64,000 nucleotides of DNA from G963701675 sp963701675 (GCA_963701675.1 OY969623.1:2046001-2110000); one strand, 5' to 3'. Shown: positions 1 to 10,090, counted from the first letter of the stretch. Made by a program: numbers and translations. Notes: a model not told the origin generated them from the letters alone.

Positions 1-1540
1 GAGATGATTACGGCTCCAGCGCCTTTCAGCAAAGAAGTAGGACCCCCACAGTTGGCACAGGCAACCGAGATCAGCACTAACGCGGCAATTCACCAGCCGA
101 CAACGATTCAGCGATTTTCGGTCGGTGGTCGGAACGTCATGAAAAAGACACTAACGAACCAAGCGGTCAATGCAAAGGTAACCAAGCTCGACCTCGAGCA
201 TCCGCGGGTTATTCCGCATACCCGTTCGTTTGCGCTGCGCCCGGCGGCGGGCCAAAATCTGCCGACTGGTCCACCTACGATACGCCGGGAACTAATCGCG
301 TCGACACGGTGCAGGACGTGGCGTTGGTGTGGGCCGGCGCGGGCACGTACATTGCCGTGGGAAACCAGGGCCGCGTCGGCACGATCAAGCAATACAACGC
401 CGCCGGTGCCCTTATCAACACACAGCTCGCCATGCCAGCCCCAGGAAATCGAGTTGTGATCAAAGGCACTGCAACTCACCCGGTAAGTGGCAATAAGTAT
501 GTTTTGAAACATGTGTTTACAGCGGCGGGAGCCTTCGTAAACTCTTTCGTCGAATGTTATCCACCTCTCGCAGGAGGCGCCGGGTTTTCCGTGGCTTGGC
601 CTCCCAACGTACAGCTCAATGCCATTACCGTTAGAAACTTGTCGCGGGCGCCACTTGAGATCAGCGTCGCCGGCACCGTGGATATCGGTGCAGGTCACGA
701 TGTACTCCTCATCTCCCACATGGATACCAACCTTACCGGAATCGTTGACGTCGCGCTTGACTTTGGCACGGCTACCCAAGGATTGTCCCTCGCGACGGAC
801 GATTCGGACACGCGCTACGCGGGGCGCGGCTCGATAACAGCGGCATCGGTCAACCGCTTAATGTCGCGCTAGCAAGCGACGACTCGACTTTACCTTGGGG
901 CGGCGGCTTCATATGGAGCCTCGGCTCGCCGTCCGATCGAGCGTCGACCGGTTTCTATGGCATGACTGCCGTCGCCGGACAACTTTACATGAGTGGTAGA
1001 TTGCCCGACTTCGCATTCAACCCGGCGATCTCGCCTGACACCCAAGACTATGAGAATAACGTCATAGCGAATGTGAGTGCGTCTGACGGCGTTACCGCAG
1101 TCTATGCTTTTGGCTACGGAATTTCCGGGGGCGACTATGGGTCAGACGACAGCGATGTAACTCCGTCGGGCCACTTAGTCACAACCGGTAGCGCGGACAC
1201 GTACGCCGTCCAGACGGATGCTCAGGCCCTTACGGTTGGCGACCTATCCCAGTTCGACGCGGCGGGCGCACCAATCGCTTTTCGAGACACCGGCGACTGC
1301 GATGGCACCCTCAATAAGGATACCGACGGTCGTGGCGTCGCCATTGACCCGTCCGGTGATGTGTTGATTGGCGGAATCACCAACGCGGGCAAGGTTTCGT
1401 TTGAAGCGGGTCTGTGTCCCACAGGAAATCCCCCGCAGCTCTTGAGCGGAGACTCCACCTATGGGCCAACTGGATCTCCGCCCGAAGGCCCGCCATCGGA
1501 CGGCTACGTATTCAAGGACAACAATCCGGTGGGAACCTAG
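1..1540 (+). pseudogene. Frameshifted surface/secreted repeat protein (runs off left edge)
   Basis: The reading frame is open from the left edge in frame 1, continues in frame 3 (clear from about 243; for example the stretch reading ADWSTYDTPGTNRVDTVQD) and then in frame 2 until the stop at 1538-1540. The two joins fall near 228-245 and 819-828; each behaves like the loss of one base and each contains GCGC. The product is rich in G, D, T and S and has beta-propeller-like stretches such as GRGVAIDPSGDVLIGGIT, typical of SBBP/delta-60-like extracellular proteins. No family is assigned. No start can be fixed, and the gene may begin upstream of the window. It could be intact in the organism if the shifts are sequence errors. 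Confidence 0.5.
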
Positions 1541-1768
1541 CTCGCGGGCGAAGTTGTTGAACCGTGGGCATTTTCCGCGGTTTCGCGACCCGGCGCCGCC
1601 GTGGCTTCGCGTTGCAGTGCTTCGGCGCGTGTGCCGGAGTCGGCAGCAGTCTCGACTGCCAGTGGCTGCAACGACTGACGCGGCAGCGACCAGATCTAGG
1701 ACCGATCCTACTCCGGGTTTAGATCTTGCCTCGTACGACAAGACCCGATTGCCCTCACCAGGCGCCAG

Positions 1769-2758
1769 CTAACGAGGTTTCGCAAGCGCTTTGTTCAGAA
1801 AAGCCGCAACCTCATCGATCATTTCTGGCATCACAGGCACGGCCGAATCGAAGTAGGCCGTGCGCTGCTCGGCTGGCGTTGTTGCGCGTTTGAATACATG
1901 ATTCATGTTCTCCACCACATAGAGCTTGGCGTCTTTCTTCGCCTCAGACAGGCGCCTGGAATCGGCCGTGGAGACCTGAACGTCCGTGGTTCCTTGTACG
2001 ATCAGGACAGGCACTTTCACCTCGGACAACTCTCGTGCAGGATCGATCTTGAAAAGAGAAATCAGGTACGGCTGTACGCTGGGGCGAAACAAAGCGCTTA
2101 ATTCCTTGGGCACGTCGGCGACCGTGCGACCGGCCTCCAATTCACTCACGATCGGTTCCCACTTGGATTTCTGGCTTTCGGGTAAGTTCTTGCCGAGCTG
2201 TTCGCGCAACACGTCGGGGAGGCTTCGTCCCGCGCCGGCGAGAGATACATACGCCGCCACGGGAGCGCGCTTGGCGGCCAACATGCCGACCAACGCTCCC
2301 TCGCTGTGACCGACGATGCCGATTCTGGAGAAACGCATGTCCTGCTCCAGCAATGTGACCCACTCCAATACATCTGCGACAAGCATGTCGAATTGATAGT
2401 CTTCCTCCTTTGGTGCGGCTCCCGCACTCTTGCCGACGCCGCGCCGATCGTAGCGAAGGACGGCAATTCCCTTGCCCGCCAAACCTTGGCCAAGCTGCTT
2501 GAGGCAATCATTCTTCAATTGCGCCTGGTTGCCGTCGCGATCCGTCGGACCGGAACCCGGCAGGAGAATGACCACGGGAAACGGACCATTCCCGGCAGGT
2601 AGGTCAACCGTTCCGTCCAACTTCCCAGTCTTGGTCTCGAGCTGAACGGCGATGTCCGTCTTCGGCGCGACTTGAGGCACGTCGTCCGCATGGGTCCGAA
2701 AGTAGTGTCTGGCGAAAAGGACCAATGAAATGGCAAGTATTGGTATGCGAAACGGCAT
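1769..2758 (-). CDS. Secreted alpha/beta hydrolase (S33/dienelactone-hydrolase-like)
   Basis: Serine hydrolase of the alpha/beta fold. A hydrophobic N-terminal segment (residues 3-16) suggests export or membrane anchoring. Motifs seen: oxyanion-hole region LLPGSGPTDRDGN (about 65-77), the RYDRRGVGKS turn, nucleophile elbow GHSEG with Ser about 152, acid-containing strand VLIVQGTTDVQV, and the final His in ENMNHVFK. All three catalytic positions are therefore present. About 330 residues is normal for this group; the substrate is unknown. An in-frame ATG lies 12 nt upstream, but AGGA five bases before this ATG favours the shorter start. It is followed on the same strand by no obvious partner; the MAM-like gene lies upstream with a short gap. 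Confidence 0.85.
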   Translation of the reverse strand: MPFRIPILAISLVLFARHYFRTHADDVPQVAPKTDIAVQLETKTGKLDGTVDLPAGNGPFPVVILLPGSGPTDRDGNQAQLKNDCLKQLGQGLAGKGIAVLRYDRRGVGKSAGAAPKEEDYQFDMLVADVLEWVTLLEQDMRFSRIGIVGHSEGALVGMLAAKRAPVAAYVSLAGAGRSLPDVLREQLGKNLPESQKSKWEPIVSELEAGRTVADVPKELSALFRPSVQPYLISLFKIDPARELSEVKVPVLIVQGTTDVQVSTADSRRLSEAKKDAKLYVVENMNHVFKRATTPAEQRTAYFDSAVPVMPEMIDEVAAFLNKALAKPR

Positions 2759-2818
2759 GGTCATCCTCATGCGAAACGGATCGCGTGGTACAGCTAGATC
2801 AGGCCTTTACAATCGGCA

Positions 2819-3568
2819 TCACGATGATTTGTGCCGGGTCGAGGTCGGCGGGGCACCATCGTCCACGTCCGCGGTTATCAATACCGCGAGGTTGCGCGGC
2901 ATCCCTGGTATCGGCGACGGATTCGCTGTGGCGGAATGCAAGCCAGGGCCTGGCGCGGGTGGAACCGGAAACGGCACATTGGTAGGATCCGGTGAACCGT
3001 CCCAATGTAGATCGCCAAATCGATCACGTGGGTTCTGGTCCTTCACCACGACGTTATCGACCGCCCATCCCGGGCCTGAGTTTCCGGCTTGGTCATTTTG
3101 GACGAAGAAACCGAGATTCACTTCCTTCCCTTCCCAAACCGATGGAATGCTGACGGTAACATGGCGAATAGTCGGGGCATCGCTGGTGACCAAATGGAGA
3201 GTTGCCCAACCAGTGCCGCCCGCGTCATGTATGCGCACAGCGGCAACATCCGGAGCTTCCTTGTCAATCAACTCATCGTACTCCAATGTCAAAGGTCCAG
3301 CGTGGGTGAGGACAATCGCCGGGCTAATTAGGATGCCAGAATTTGCAGTTCCCGTCTGTTGATTGCAAGCGGTAGGAAATCGGTTGTAAGCCGCCATGTG
3401 GGTCATCGATCCGCACTCTCCGTGATTGGAAACATGCCAGAGAACCTGCGGACTGCCGGTCATTATCCAACCTGGCGCACCGCCGGATTCCCAGTTTTCC
3501 GAGAAAAGCACGGAAGGCATTGTGCGCGATTCGAGGGACTCGATAGTGGGTTTGCACAGGAGTGGCAT
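2819..3568 (-). CDS. Secreted protein with planctomycete N-terminal LESR motif and MAM/lectin-like domain
   Basis: About 250 residues. The N terminus carries IESLESRTMPS, the short signature found at the start of many exported planctomycete surface proteins. The body begins FSENWESG..GW and reaches WAVDNVVVKDQ at about residue 185; a W-rich start and an 'AVDNV' strand are typical of MAM or concanavalin-like jelly-roll domains. The C-terminal 60 residues are Pro-rich and look unstructured. No catalytic motif is visible. The frame is open to 3601, but the ATG at 3568 places the signature close to the N terminus. It sits just upstream of the hydrolase on the same strand and could be co-transcribed. 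Function unknown; likely cell surface. Confidence 0.6.
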   Translation of the reverse strand: MPLLCKPTIESLESRTMPSVLFSENWESGGAPGWIMTGSPQVLWHVSNHGECGSMTHMAAYNRFPTACNQQTGTANSGILISPAIVLTHAGPLTLEYDELIDKEAPDVAAVRIHDAGGTGWATLHLVTSDAPTIRHVTVSIPSVWEGKEVNLGFFVQNDQAGNSGPGWAVDNVVVKDQNPRDRFGDLHWDGSPDPTNVPFPVPPAPGPGLHSATANPSPIPGMPRNLAVLITADVDDGAPPTSTRHKSS

Positions 3569-3624
3569 TGGGCATCTCTTGGGAGGGCAAAACGAAATCA
3601 AATCAACGATTAGCAGCGCCTGCC

Positions 3625-4020
3625 ATTATGCACACGCGCGATTCGGCAAGTCAAGCAGCTGCTTTGGAAATGGGCATTTTTCTGCGGCGGGCAACCCCAA
3701 AGGTGCATTGCAGCTTGATCGCGGCCGAGGTAACCCTGGAAGCCTTCCATGAACTGCTGCTGACTTGGCGAGGCCATCCCGAGGCAGTGCAGTTCCAGGT
3801 AGCGGTTCCAACGGGAATCCGCCTTGGGGCAGTCGTGGGGAAGGTCACTGTCAGCTTAGATGGTACACCTGTCGCCGGGGTCCAAGTTCCGCTCGGCCAC
3901 GTCATCACGGCGACCGCCACCAGTCCGGGAAGTGACACTTCGGTTCGTAGCAAGTGGGCCAGAGTCCGCGTCGCCGAAGTATACCGGACCGGACGCCTGT
4001 CGTCGGCGTATGGGGCATGA
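3625..4020 (+). pseudogene. Fragment of a surface protein (Ig/cadherin-like strand)
   Basis: An open frame reading LGAVVGKVTVSLDGTPV and then GHVITATATSPGSDTS resembles strand pairs of the bacterial Ig-like repeats common in planctomycete surface proteins ('GxxVTATATDxxGNTS'). There is no convincing start, ribosome site or complete domain, and the C-terminal 25 codons look random. I read it as a remnant, not a functional gene. It is followed directly by another remnant, of a kinase. Confidence 0.3.
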
Positions 4021-4040
4021 AAAGGCCTCGCTGGTTCCTT

Positions 4041-4116
4041 CCGAGAATCACAGACTTCGGCCTTGCCAAAATCAAGTCGGAAATCAGCGGCTGCGCCACT
4101 CAGAGTGGGGCCATAA
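4041..4116 (+). pseudogene. Remnant of a Ser/Thr protein kinase (DFG segment)
   Basis: In frame 3 the codons read RITDFGLAKIKSE and then GCATQSGAI, the magnesium-binding DFG motif and the activation-segment start of planctomycete Pkn kinases (normally followed by 'GTPSYMAPEQ'). The usual APE motif is absent and neither flank is kinase-like. It is a short decayed piece, separate from the full kinase at 6955. Confidence 0.5.
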
Positions 4117-4246
4117 CGCTGGACCAGCTTAGCCCCGGCTTGCGCACGTATGTCGATGGGGACCGGAGCACACCGACACTTTCTTAGTTAGCGGGCGCTG
4201 AGTAAACTACGTCCGAAAACCTGTTCTTGGCGAGAAAGGGAAGCCG

Positions 4247-5236
4247 ATGAACCTCCTGAAATGCATGTATCCGTTGCTAATCATTATCGGCGTCTCTGCC
4301 GTTGAAGTTGCGGGAGCCCAGGAGAAGGATTCCAAGGCGTCGCAGGGGCTTGTCCCATTGTGCGACATGACAGCCAAGGGCCGTTACAAGGGTGAAGATG
4401 GCGGGTTGTACGGTGAGAGCCGCAATGAGCCGCCACCGAAGCATAGGAAGGTAGCAGAGACCTCGCTGGCTGATATTCGGCCTTTGGATCAAGCCGGAAA
4501 GCCAAGTAAGGACGGAAAGGTCGTGTTGCTTTCGATCAGCATGTCGAACGCCACCCAGGAGTTCTCCGTCTTCAAGCAGCATGCAGACCAAGATAAAGAT
4601 AAATCATCTTCGCTAATCATCGTTGATGGAGCTCAGGGCGGCCAGGCGATGGCGGAGTGGGTCGATCCCAATGCACGACCTTGGGGAGTTGTTGCTCAGC
4701 GACTGAACGCCGCAAAGGTGACGCCGGAACAGGTACAAGTGGTGTGGATCAAACTCGCCAACAAGGTACCGCAGGGCGATCTGGAAAAGCATGGCAGGAA
4801 ACTGCAGCGTGACACGCTGGCTGTAATTCAGAATGCCAAGTCTCTCTTACCCAATCTGCGAGTGGCGTATCTTTCGAGTCGCATCTACGGGGGCTATGCG
4901 ACGACACCGCTCAATCCGGAGCCATATGCTTACGAGTCGGCTTTTGCAGTGCGGTGGTTAATCCAGGACCAAATCAAAGGTGAGGCATCGCTGAACTACG
5001 ATCCGACAAAAGGCAATGTCAAGGCGCCGGTGCTGTTGTGGGGTCCCTACTTGTGGGCCGACGGAAAGACGCCCCGAAAGAGTGACGGCCTGGTCTGGAA
5101 ACGAGAAGACCTCGCACAGGACGGAATTCATCCATCGCCGAGTGGTCGCGAAAAGGTCGCAAAACTGCTGCTCGACTTCTTCAAAACCGATCCACTCGCT
5201 AAATCGTGGTTTGTCGCTAGTCCTTCGCCAAGATAG
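4247..5236 (+). CDS. Exported SGNH/GDSL-like hydrolase
   Basis: 329 residues with a signal peptide (hydrophobic 8-22, cleavage near VAGAQ). The C terminus carries DGIHPSPSGREKVA (His about 295), matching the D-x-x-H block V of SGNH hydrolases, and VVLLSISMSNATQEF near residue 95 sits where the nucleophile block I is expected, with Ser in place of the usual GDS. These are family-level arguments; activity is not proved. An acyl- or acetyl-esterase acting on extracellular polysaccharide would fit. The start has AGAAAGGGAAG upstream. It stands alone between remnants and the nuclease-like gene. Confidence 0.7.
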   Translation: MNLLKCMYPLLIIIGVSAVEVAGAQEKDSKASQGLVPLCDMTAKGRYKGEDGGLYGESRNEPPPKHRKVAETSLADIRPLDQAGKPSKDGKVVLLSISMSNATQEFSVFKQHADQDKDKSSSLIIVDGAQGGQAMAEWVDPNARPWGVVAQRLNAAKVTPEQVQVVWIKLANKVPQGDLEKHGRKLQRDTLAVIQNAKSLLPNLRVAYLSSRIYGGYATTPLNPEPYAYESAFAVRWLIQDQIKGEASLNYDPTKGNVKAPVLLWGPYLWADGKTPRKSDGLVWKREDLAQDGIHPSPSGREKVAKLLLDFFKTDPLAKSWFVASPSPR

Positions 5237-5384
5237 GTGTGTTTCCAAGGCGGCTCCATCGCTCGTGAACACATCTTGGCGTGTTGCTCGCACAACGCTA
5301 TTGTCTCCGCGGGCCAGGAGGTTAGCCGAGCCCAGGATGCGGCCTCACGTGACTTTAGTCGCCTATTGTCTGGCAGGACGCCAA

Positions 5385-6050
5385 ATGGAATCCACACTTC
5401 ACCGACAGCTCAAGGAACTCTATGCCGGCCACCCCGATCAGATCGAGGCCCGCTGCGGAAGGTTCCGGATTGACGTAATGACCGACACCGAGCTAATTGA
5501 GATTCAACACGGTTCCTTATCCGCCATACGGACCAAAGTAAAGCAGTTGCTCAGACACCATTGCGTCGTCGTAGTGAAGCCGATCATCGTCCGCAAGACG
5601 CTTGTCAAGTTGGAGCGCCGTGGCGGTAAAGCAACGAGCCTGCGCACAAGCCCGAGAATAGGTCAGTTGCTCGACCTGTTCCGTGAATTGGTTTATTTCA
5701 CCCGGGTATTTCCGGCTAAAAACCTACGCCTGGAAGTACCATTGGTCGACGTGGAAGAATGGCGCTTCCCGGGACACGGTCGTCGTCGCTGGAGACGCCG
5801 ACATGACTATGAAATCCAAGAACAAAAACTGATAACGGTTCGACAAATTCACAAGTTTCAGACGGCCGGTGACTTATGGGACGCAATTTCCGTCAACTTG
5901 CCTTGTCCATTTCACACGGGAGACTTGGCGAGATTAACTGAATCTCAGCGCCGAGTGGCTCAACAAATCGTCTATTGTCTACGAAACATGGGTGCCGCCA
6001 AAACTGTGGGGAAGCGAGGCAATGCCCTGTTGTACGAACGCTGCGCGTAG
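5385..6050 (+). CDS. Conserved protein with PD-(D/E)XK-like core and C-terminal helical domain
   Basis: 221 residues starting MESTLHRQLKELYAG. Residues 23-45 read GRFRIDVMTDTELIEIQHGS, which matches the metal-binding strand pair of PD-(D/E)XK nucleases (D, then E-x-Q in place of E-x-K). A strongly basic linker (GHGRRRWRRRHDY) and a C-terminal part with FHTGDLARLTESQRRVAQQI..CLRNMGAAKTVGKRGN resemble a winged-helix DNA-binding unit. I remember similar proteins as conserved and uncharacterised in planctomycetes. The open frame extends upstream, but that part overlaps the preceding gene in another frame and looks non-coding. A role in DNA binding or cleavage is inference. Confidence 0.7.
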   Translation: MESTLHRQLKELYAGHPDQIEARCGRFRIDVMTDTELIEIQHGSLSAIRTKVKQLLRHHCVVVVKPIIVRKTLVKLERRGGKATSLRTSPRIGQLLDLFRELVYFTRVFPAKNLRLEVPLVDVEEWRFPGHGRRRWRRRHDYEIQEQKLITVRQIHKFQTAGDLWDAISVNLPCPFHTGDLARLTESQRRVAQQIVYCLRNMGAAKTVGKRGNALLYERCA

Positions 6051-6287
6051 ATATTGGGAAGGCTTGCGGTCCAACATTCCGTGGACGATGTGACCGATGC
6101 GCGCAAGACTTGCTGCCTCCTGGCGCGCCGGCCAGGGACAGCCGGTGACCCTCCAAGCGCTGAAGGGATCACGACCGCCCTGAGAACATCCCTTCAACCG
6201 GTTGCCGCGACTCGGCGCGGTCGAGCGTGGCGTCGGCTCTCGACGCCATCATCCCCGGCCTGCTTGTACGTCCGGCCCGCGGCCGTT

Positions 6288-6878
6288 ATGCTTCAACCGA
6301 TGAGCGAGGTCACCCGCATTCTGTCGGCCATCGAGCAGGGCGACTCCAAGGCCGCCGAAGGGCTCCTGCCGCTGGTCTACCAGGAGCTGCGCAAGCTGGC
6401 AGCGCAGAGGCTGGCCCTGGAGAAGCCTGGCCAGACGCTGGAGGCGACCGCCCTAGTCCACGAAGCGTACCTTCGGCTGGTGGATGTGGATAAGGCCCAG
6501 CACTGGAACAGTCGCGGGCATTTCTTCGCGGCAGCGGCGGAGGCGATGCGTCGAATTGTCGTGGAAAACGCGCGGCGAAAGCGTGCCCTGCGACGAGGTG
6601 CCGGACGACACAGGCTTGAATTAAGCCAGATTGAACCAGCCGCGCCGCGAATCTCCGAGGATGTGCTGGCACTAAACGACGCCCTGGAAAAGCTCGAAAA
6701 AAGGGATCGCGTGAAGGCGGATTTAGTTAAACTCCGCTATTTCGCCGGCTTGACAATGGAGAATGCGGCTGAGGTACTGAGGATTTCGCCCGCCACCGCC
6801 CATCGTTATTGGAACTATGCCCGGGCCTGGCTGCACCAGGAAATTGAAGGTACAGTCCACGCGTCCCAGAAAACTTGA
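6288..6878 (+). CDS. ECF sigma factor, TIGR02999/Sigma70_ECF type
   Basis: 196 residues: MLQPMSEVTRILSAIEQGD, then region 2 with LLPLVYQELRKLAAQRL and TALVHEAYLRLVD, the HFFAAAAEAMRRIVVENARRK block, and region 4 with YFAGLTMENAAEVLRIS..TAHRYWNYARAWL. This is the planctomycete ECF group that sits next to Ser/Thr kinases. It would direct RNA polymerase to a specific regulon, probably controlled by phosphorylation by the downstream kinase (inferred from context). A second in-frame ATG at 6300 is equally possible. The kinase start lies 76 nt downstream on the same strand. Confidence 0.92.
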   Translation: MLQPMSEVTRILSAIEQGDSKAAEGLLPLVYQELRKLAAQRLALEKPGQTLEATALVHEAYLRLVDVDKAQHWNSRGHFFAAAAEAMRRIVVENARRKRALRRGAGRHRLELSQIEPAAPRISEDVLALNDALEKLEKRDRVKADLVKLRYFAGLTMENAAEVLRISPATAHRYWNYARAWLHQEIEGTVHASQKT

Positions 6879-6954
6879 AAAAAGGCTGAGAGATTCTCGC
6901 GACAAAATACGCACTGAGGGATGTGAGAACTTTTCCCTCAGCCAGGAGTCGGAG

Positions 6955-9312
6955 ATGCCGACGGTGCCGCGAACTGAAGAATCGATTTTTGCTGAAGCTC
7001 TCGAACAACCCATCGGTGAAGCACGATCTGACTTTCTGGACGCCGCTTGTGGCAAAGACGCCGCCTTGCGCTGCCGCGTCGAGAAATTGCTTCAATCGCA
7101 CACCGGCGCCGGCAGCTTTCTGAATGAACAACCGGTCGCAGTCACCACCGATCAGCCGCTTGTCGAGCGACCGGGGACGAAAATTGGTCCGTACAAACTG
7201 CTGCAGCAGATCGGCGAAGGCGGTATGGGCGTCGTCTACATGGCCGAGCAGGAAGAGCCGGTCCGCCGCCGCGTCGCGCTGAAGATAATCAAACCAGGCA
7301 TGGACAGCCGCCAGGTGATCGCCCGCTTCGAGGCCGAGCGGCAAGCCCTGGCGATGATGGACCACCAGAATATCGCCAAGGTACTCGATGCCGACACCAC
7401 GGAGTCCGGCCGGCCGTACTTCGTTATGGAGCTTGTGCACGGCGTGCCACTGACGAAGTTTTGCGAGGACAATCGCCTCACCCCGCGCGAGCGCTTGGAA
7501 TTGTTCGTCCCCGTTTGTCACGCGATCCAGCACGCGCATCAGAAAGGGATCATCCACCGCGACATCAAACCCGGCAACATCCTGGTCACAATGTACGACG
7601 ACAAGCCGGTGCCGAAGGTGATCGACTTCGGCGTGGCCAAGGCGGTCGAGCAGCGACTAACCGAACGGACGCTATTTACGCAATACGGCACGCTGGTGGG
7701 TACGTTCGAATACATGTCGCCGGAACAGGCGGAGATGAACGCCTACGGGGTTGATACGCGCAGCGACATTTATTCGCTTGGCGTGCTGCTCTACGAGCTG
7801 CTCACGGGCACGACGCCACTCGAACGGCCAAAGGTGCGCGAGGCGGCGCTTCACGAGCTTGTACGGCTGATTAAAGAAGAGGAGCCGCCTCGACCGAGCG
7901 TTCGGTTGAGCACGTCAGGCACATTACCCAAAGTCGCCGCCGCGTGCCGCACGGAGCCCGCGCAACTCTCGCAGCTACTGCGCGGAGAACTGGACTGGAT
8001 CGTCATGAAGTGTCTCGAGAAGGATCGCGCGCGCCGGTACGACACGGCCAACGGTCTCGCCCGCGACGTGGAGCGGTACCTACACGACGAGCCGGTCGAG
8101 GCGTGCCCGCCGTCGCCGCTGTATCGGCTGCGGAAGCTCGCCCGCAAGCATCGCGGTTTGTTGACGACGGCAGCCTCTTTTCTGGGACTGCTCGTGACTG
8201 GACTGATCGTCAGCACGTCGCTGGCCGCGTGGGCGATCCGAGCTCAGCGAACGGCTCAGGACGCCAGGATCGAGGCGGAGTCGGCTCTGGATAGCGAGCG
8301 TGTCGCCCGCGCGGAGGCGATCGCGGCCAAGGAAATGGCGGAATCGTTTTCCAAGCGGCTCATCACCGCGACTCAGTATTCCGATGAAGGAGTCGGCTAC
8401 TTCCACAAGGGCAACTGGGCTTTAGCTCATGATCGCTTCGCCAAGGCGGAGGAGATCGAGCCCGGCCTGTACCAGATCTACAGCTTTCGCGCAATGCTTT
8501 TCACGAAGCTCGGACTCTGGGACCGGGCGGCCGAGGACTACGATCGCCGCCTGCGCCTAAGCAACCAAGTCACTGCCCGAACCTGGTTTGAACACGCGCT
8601 GCTGAAGCGCTACTTGGGGGACGAGGCGGGCTATCGTGAAGCGTGCCGGGAGATGATGCGGCAGCACGGCCAAAGCGCCGCTGGGGATGACTTATACGTC
8701 CTCATACGAACCTGTTCTCTCTCGCCGCAGCCGGAGTTCGATGCTGCCCGCACCGCCCGGTCGGCAGAGCGGATGGTGGTTGCGAACTACGTCCCTTGGA
8801 ATCTCGGTGTTGCCGCCGTCGCCCACCTACGGGCCAGGAACTTCGACAAGGCCGCCGCCCGCGCCCGTGAAGCGATCAAACGGGGGACTAACTCGCCGGA
8901 AGGGATTCACCGATTCAATTATCTGACTCTCGCAATGGCCTTGCATCACCTCGGGCGGGCCGCCGAGGCTCACGAGGCCCTGGCAGAAGCGGAACGAGCG
9001 ATCGACCAGTGGTCCCGCGTCATGCTCGAAGGATCAGTTGGCACAACGCCCATCAACTGGTGGGATTGGCTCGAATGTCTTCTCTTGTACGGAGAAGCCA
9101 GCACGATGATCAAGTCCTCTGCGCCGCCAGACGATACCCGATTGGCTGCCATTCGCGACCGGGGACTTGCCGCAATCAGCCGCGGGGACACGACCACGTT
9201 CATGAACGCCGGCCGTGATCAGGTTAAACGCCAAGCATGGGACGACGCCGCGGCCAGCTTTGTGCAGGCTCCTCGATCAGTTGGCGTTCGGATTCCGAGC
9301 CCTTTCGCCTGA
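6955..9312 (+). CDS. Transmembrane Ser/Thr protein kinase (Pkn/Hanks type) with TPR-like repeats, frameshifted near its end
   Basis: Kinase domain at about residues 79-345: GEGGMG loop (87-92), ATP-binding VALK (Lys 110), catalytic IIHRDIKPGN, metal-binding VIDFGVAK, and TFEYMSPEQA. A single membrane segment (about 398-425) follows, then a coiled-coil-like Ala/Glu stretch and TPR-like repeats (WALAHDRFAKAEEIEPG, LWDRAAEDYDRRL). ATG 6955 has GGAG upstream and is preceded by an open but non-kinase extension. The frame ends early: one extra C in GCTCCTCG at about 9270-9272 moves it out of phase, and the TPR region continues in frame 2 to 10090. Together with the sigma factor it forms the standard planctomycete ECF-kinase pair, probably sensing an envelope signal. 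Confidence 0.92.
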   Translation: MPTVPRTEESIFAEALEQPIGEARSDFLDAACGKDAALRCRVEKLLQSHTGAGSFLNEQPVAVTTDQPLVERPGTKIGPYKLLQQIGEGGMGVVYMAEQEEPVRRRVALKIIKPGMDSRQVIARFEAERQALAMMDHQNIAKVLDADTTESGRPYFVMELVHGVPLTKFCEDNRLTPRERLELFVPVCHAIQHAHQKGIIHRDIKPGNILVTMYDDKPVPKVIDFGVAKAVEQRLTERTLFTQYGTLVGTFEYMSPEQAEMNAYGVDTRSDIYSLGVLLYELLTGTTPLERPKVREAALHELVRLIKEEEPPRPSVRLSTSGTLPKVAAACRTEPAQLSQLLRGELDWIVMKCLEKDRARRYDTANGLARDVERYLHDEPVEACPPSPLYRLRKLARKHRGLLTTAASFLGLLVTGLIVSTSLAAWAIRAQRTAQDARIEAESALDSERVARAEAIAAKEMAESFSKRLITATQYSDEGVGYFHKGNWALAHDRFAKAEEIEPGLYQIYSFRAMLFTKLGLWDRAAEDYDRRLRLSNQVTARTWFEHALLKRYLGDEAGYREACREMMRQHGQSAAGDDLYVLIRTCSLSPQPEFDAARTARSAERMVVANYVPWNLGVAAVAHLRARNFDKAAARAREAIKRGTNSPEGIHRFNYLTLAMALHHLGRAAEAHEALAEAERAIDQWSRVMLEGSVGTTPINWWDWLECLLLYGEASTMIKSSAPPDDTRLAAIRDRGLAAISRGDTTTFMNAGRDQVKRQAWDDAAASFVQAPRSVGVRIPSPFA

Positions 9313-10090
9313 GATGCAATGCTGCGTGGAGATGGTGGAGCGGCCGGAAGTGTTTGCCCGGTTGACCAAGCTGCGGCCGGGCGATCCGCGTATGTGGGTC
9401 GCCCGGGGGCGCCTTTACGCCGACCAGGGCGATTGGGCCAAGGCTGCGCCAGACTATGCGAAGGCATTGGAGCTTCGCAACGAAGAATGGTTACGCATCG
9501 GGCGATCGCAAGCTGGTGGGGATTGGTCCCGCGCCGGCAGAGGGAGAACGGCCATCGCACACGATTTGGCCGCTTTGCGTCTGCTTTTGCAACAGGACGT
9601 GGAATACCGCGATCTGTGCGCGAAGTTGATGGCAGAACACAAGGAGGTGGATGACCCTGTCAGTGCCCACCTTCTTTCCCGACTCTGCACACTCGCGCCC
9701 AACGCGGTAACCGATTGGTCCATTGCGATCCGGTTAGCCAAGCAAGCCGCTGCAAAAGAACCCAGGGTCGCCTGGCATTTGTACGCCTTGGCCGCCGCCC
9801 AATTCCGCGCCGGGCAAACGGCTGAAGCTGTTCAAAACTTAGAAGAATCCTTGGAAGTGCATCCATCCTGGGTCGGCCGTGGTCAGAATTACGCAATGCT
9901 AGCGTTGGCATGCCATCAACTCGGCCGCCACGATGAAGCTCGCAAGTGGCTTGCTCAGACTAAAACGTGGCTGGAAGAAACAAACCAAATCAAGGCAAAA
10001 AACAGACTCGGTTACGCGGCATCGGACTACTTGAGCGATTGGCTCTGCGCCCAGGTTCTTCTCAGCGAGGCGGAAGCGCTTATGAAGTAG
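9270..10090 (+). pseudogene. C-terminal TPR region of the same kinase, in shifted frame
   Basis: Continues the kinase after the +1 shift: reads LDQLAFGFRALSPE, then PGDPRMWVARGRLYADQG..WAKAAPDYAKALEL and LYALAAAQFRAGQTAEAVQNLEESL, ending VLLSEAEALMK. These are the tetratricopeptide-like helices typical of the C-terminal half of planctomycete kinases. Removing one base near 9271 joins VQA to LDQL without loss, so the intact protein would be about 1045 residues. Whether the shift is real is unknown; it has no start of its own. Confidence 0.75.

Noticed and set aside
5016..5384. Upstream extension of the nuclease-like gene
   Set aside because: It overlaps the SGNH-like gene in another frame and has Arg/Ser-rich non-coding composition.
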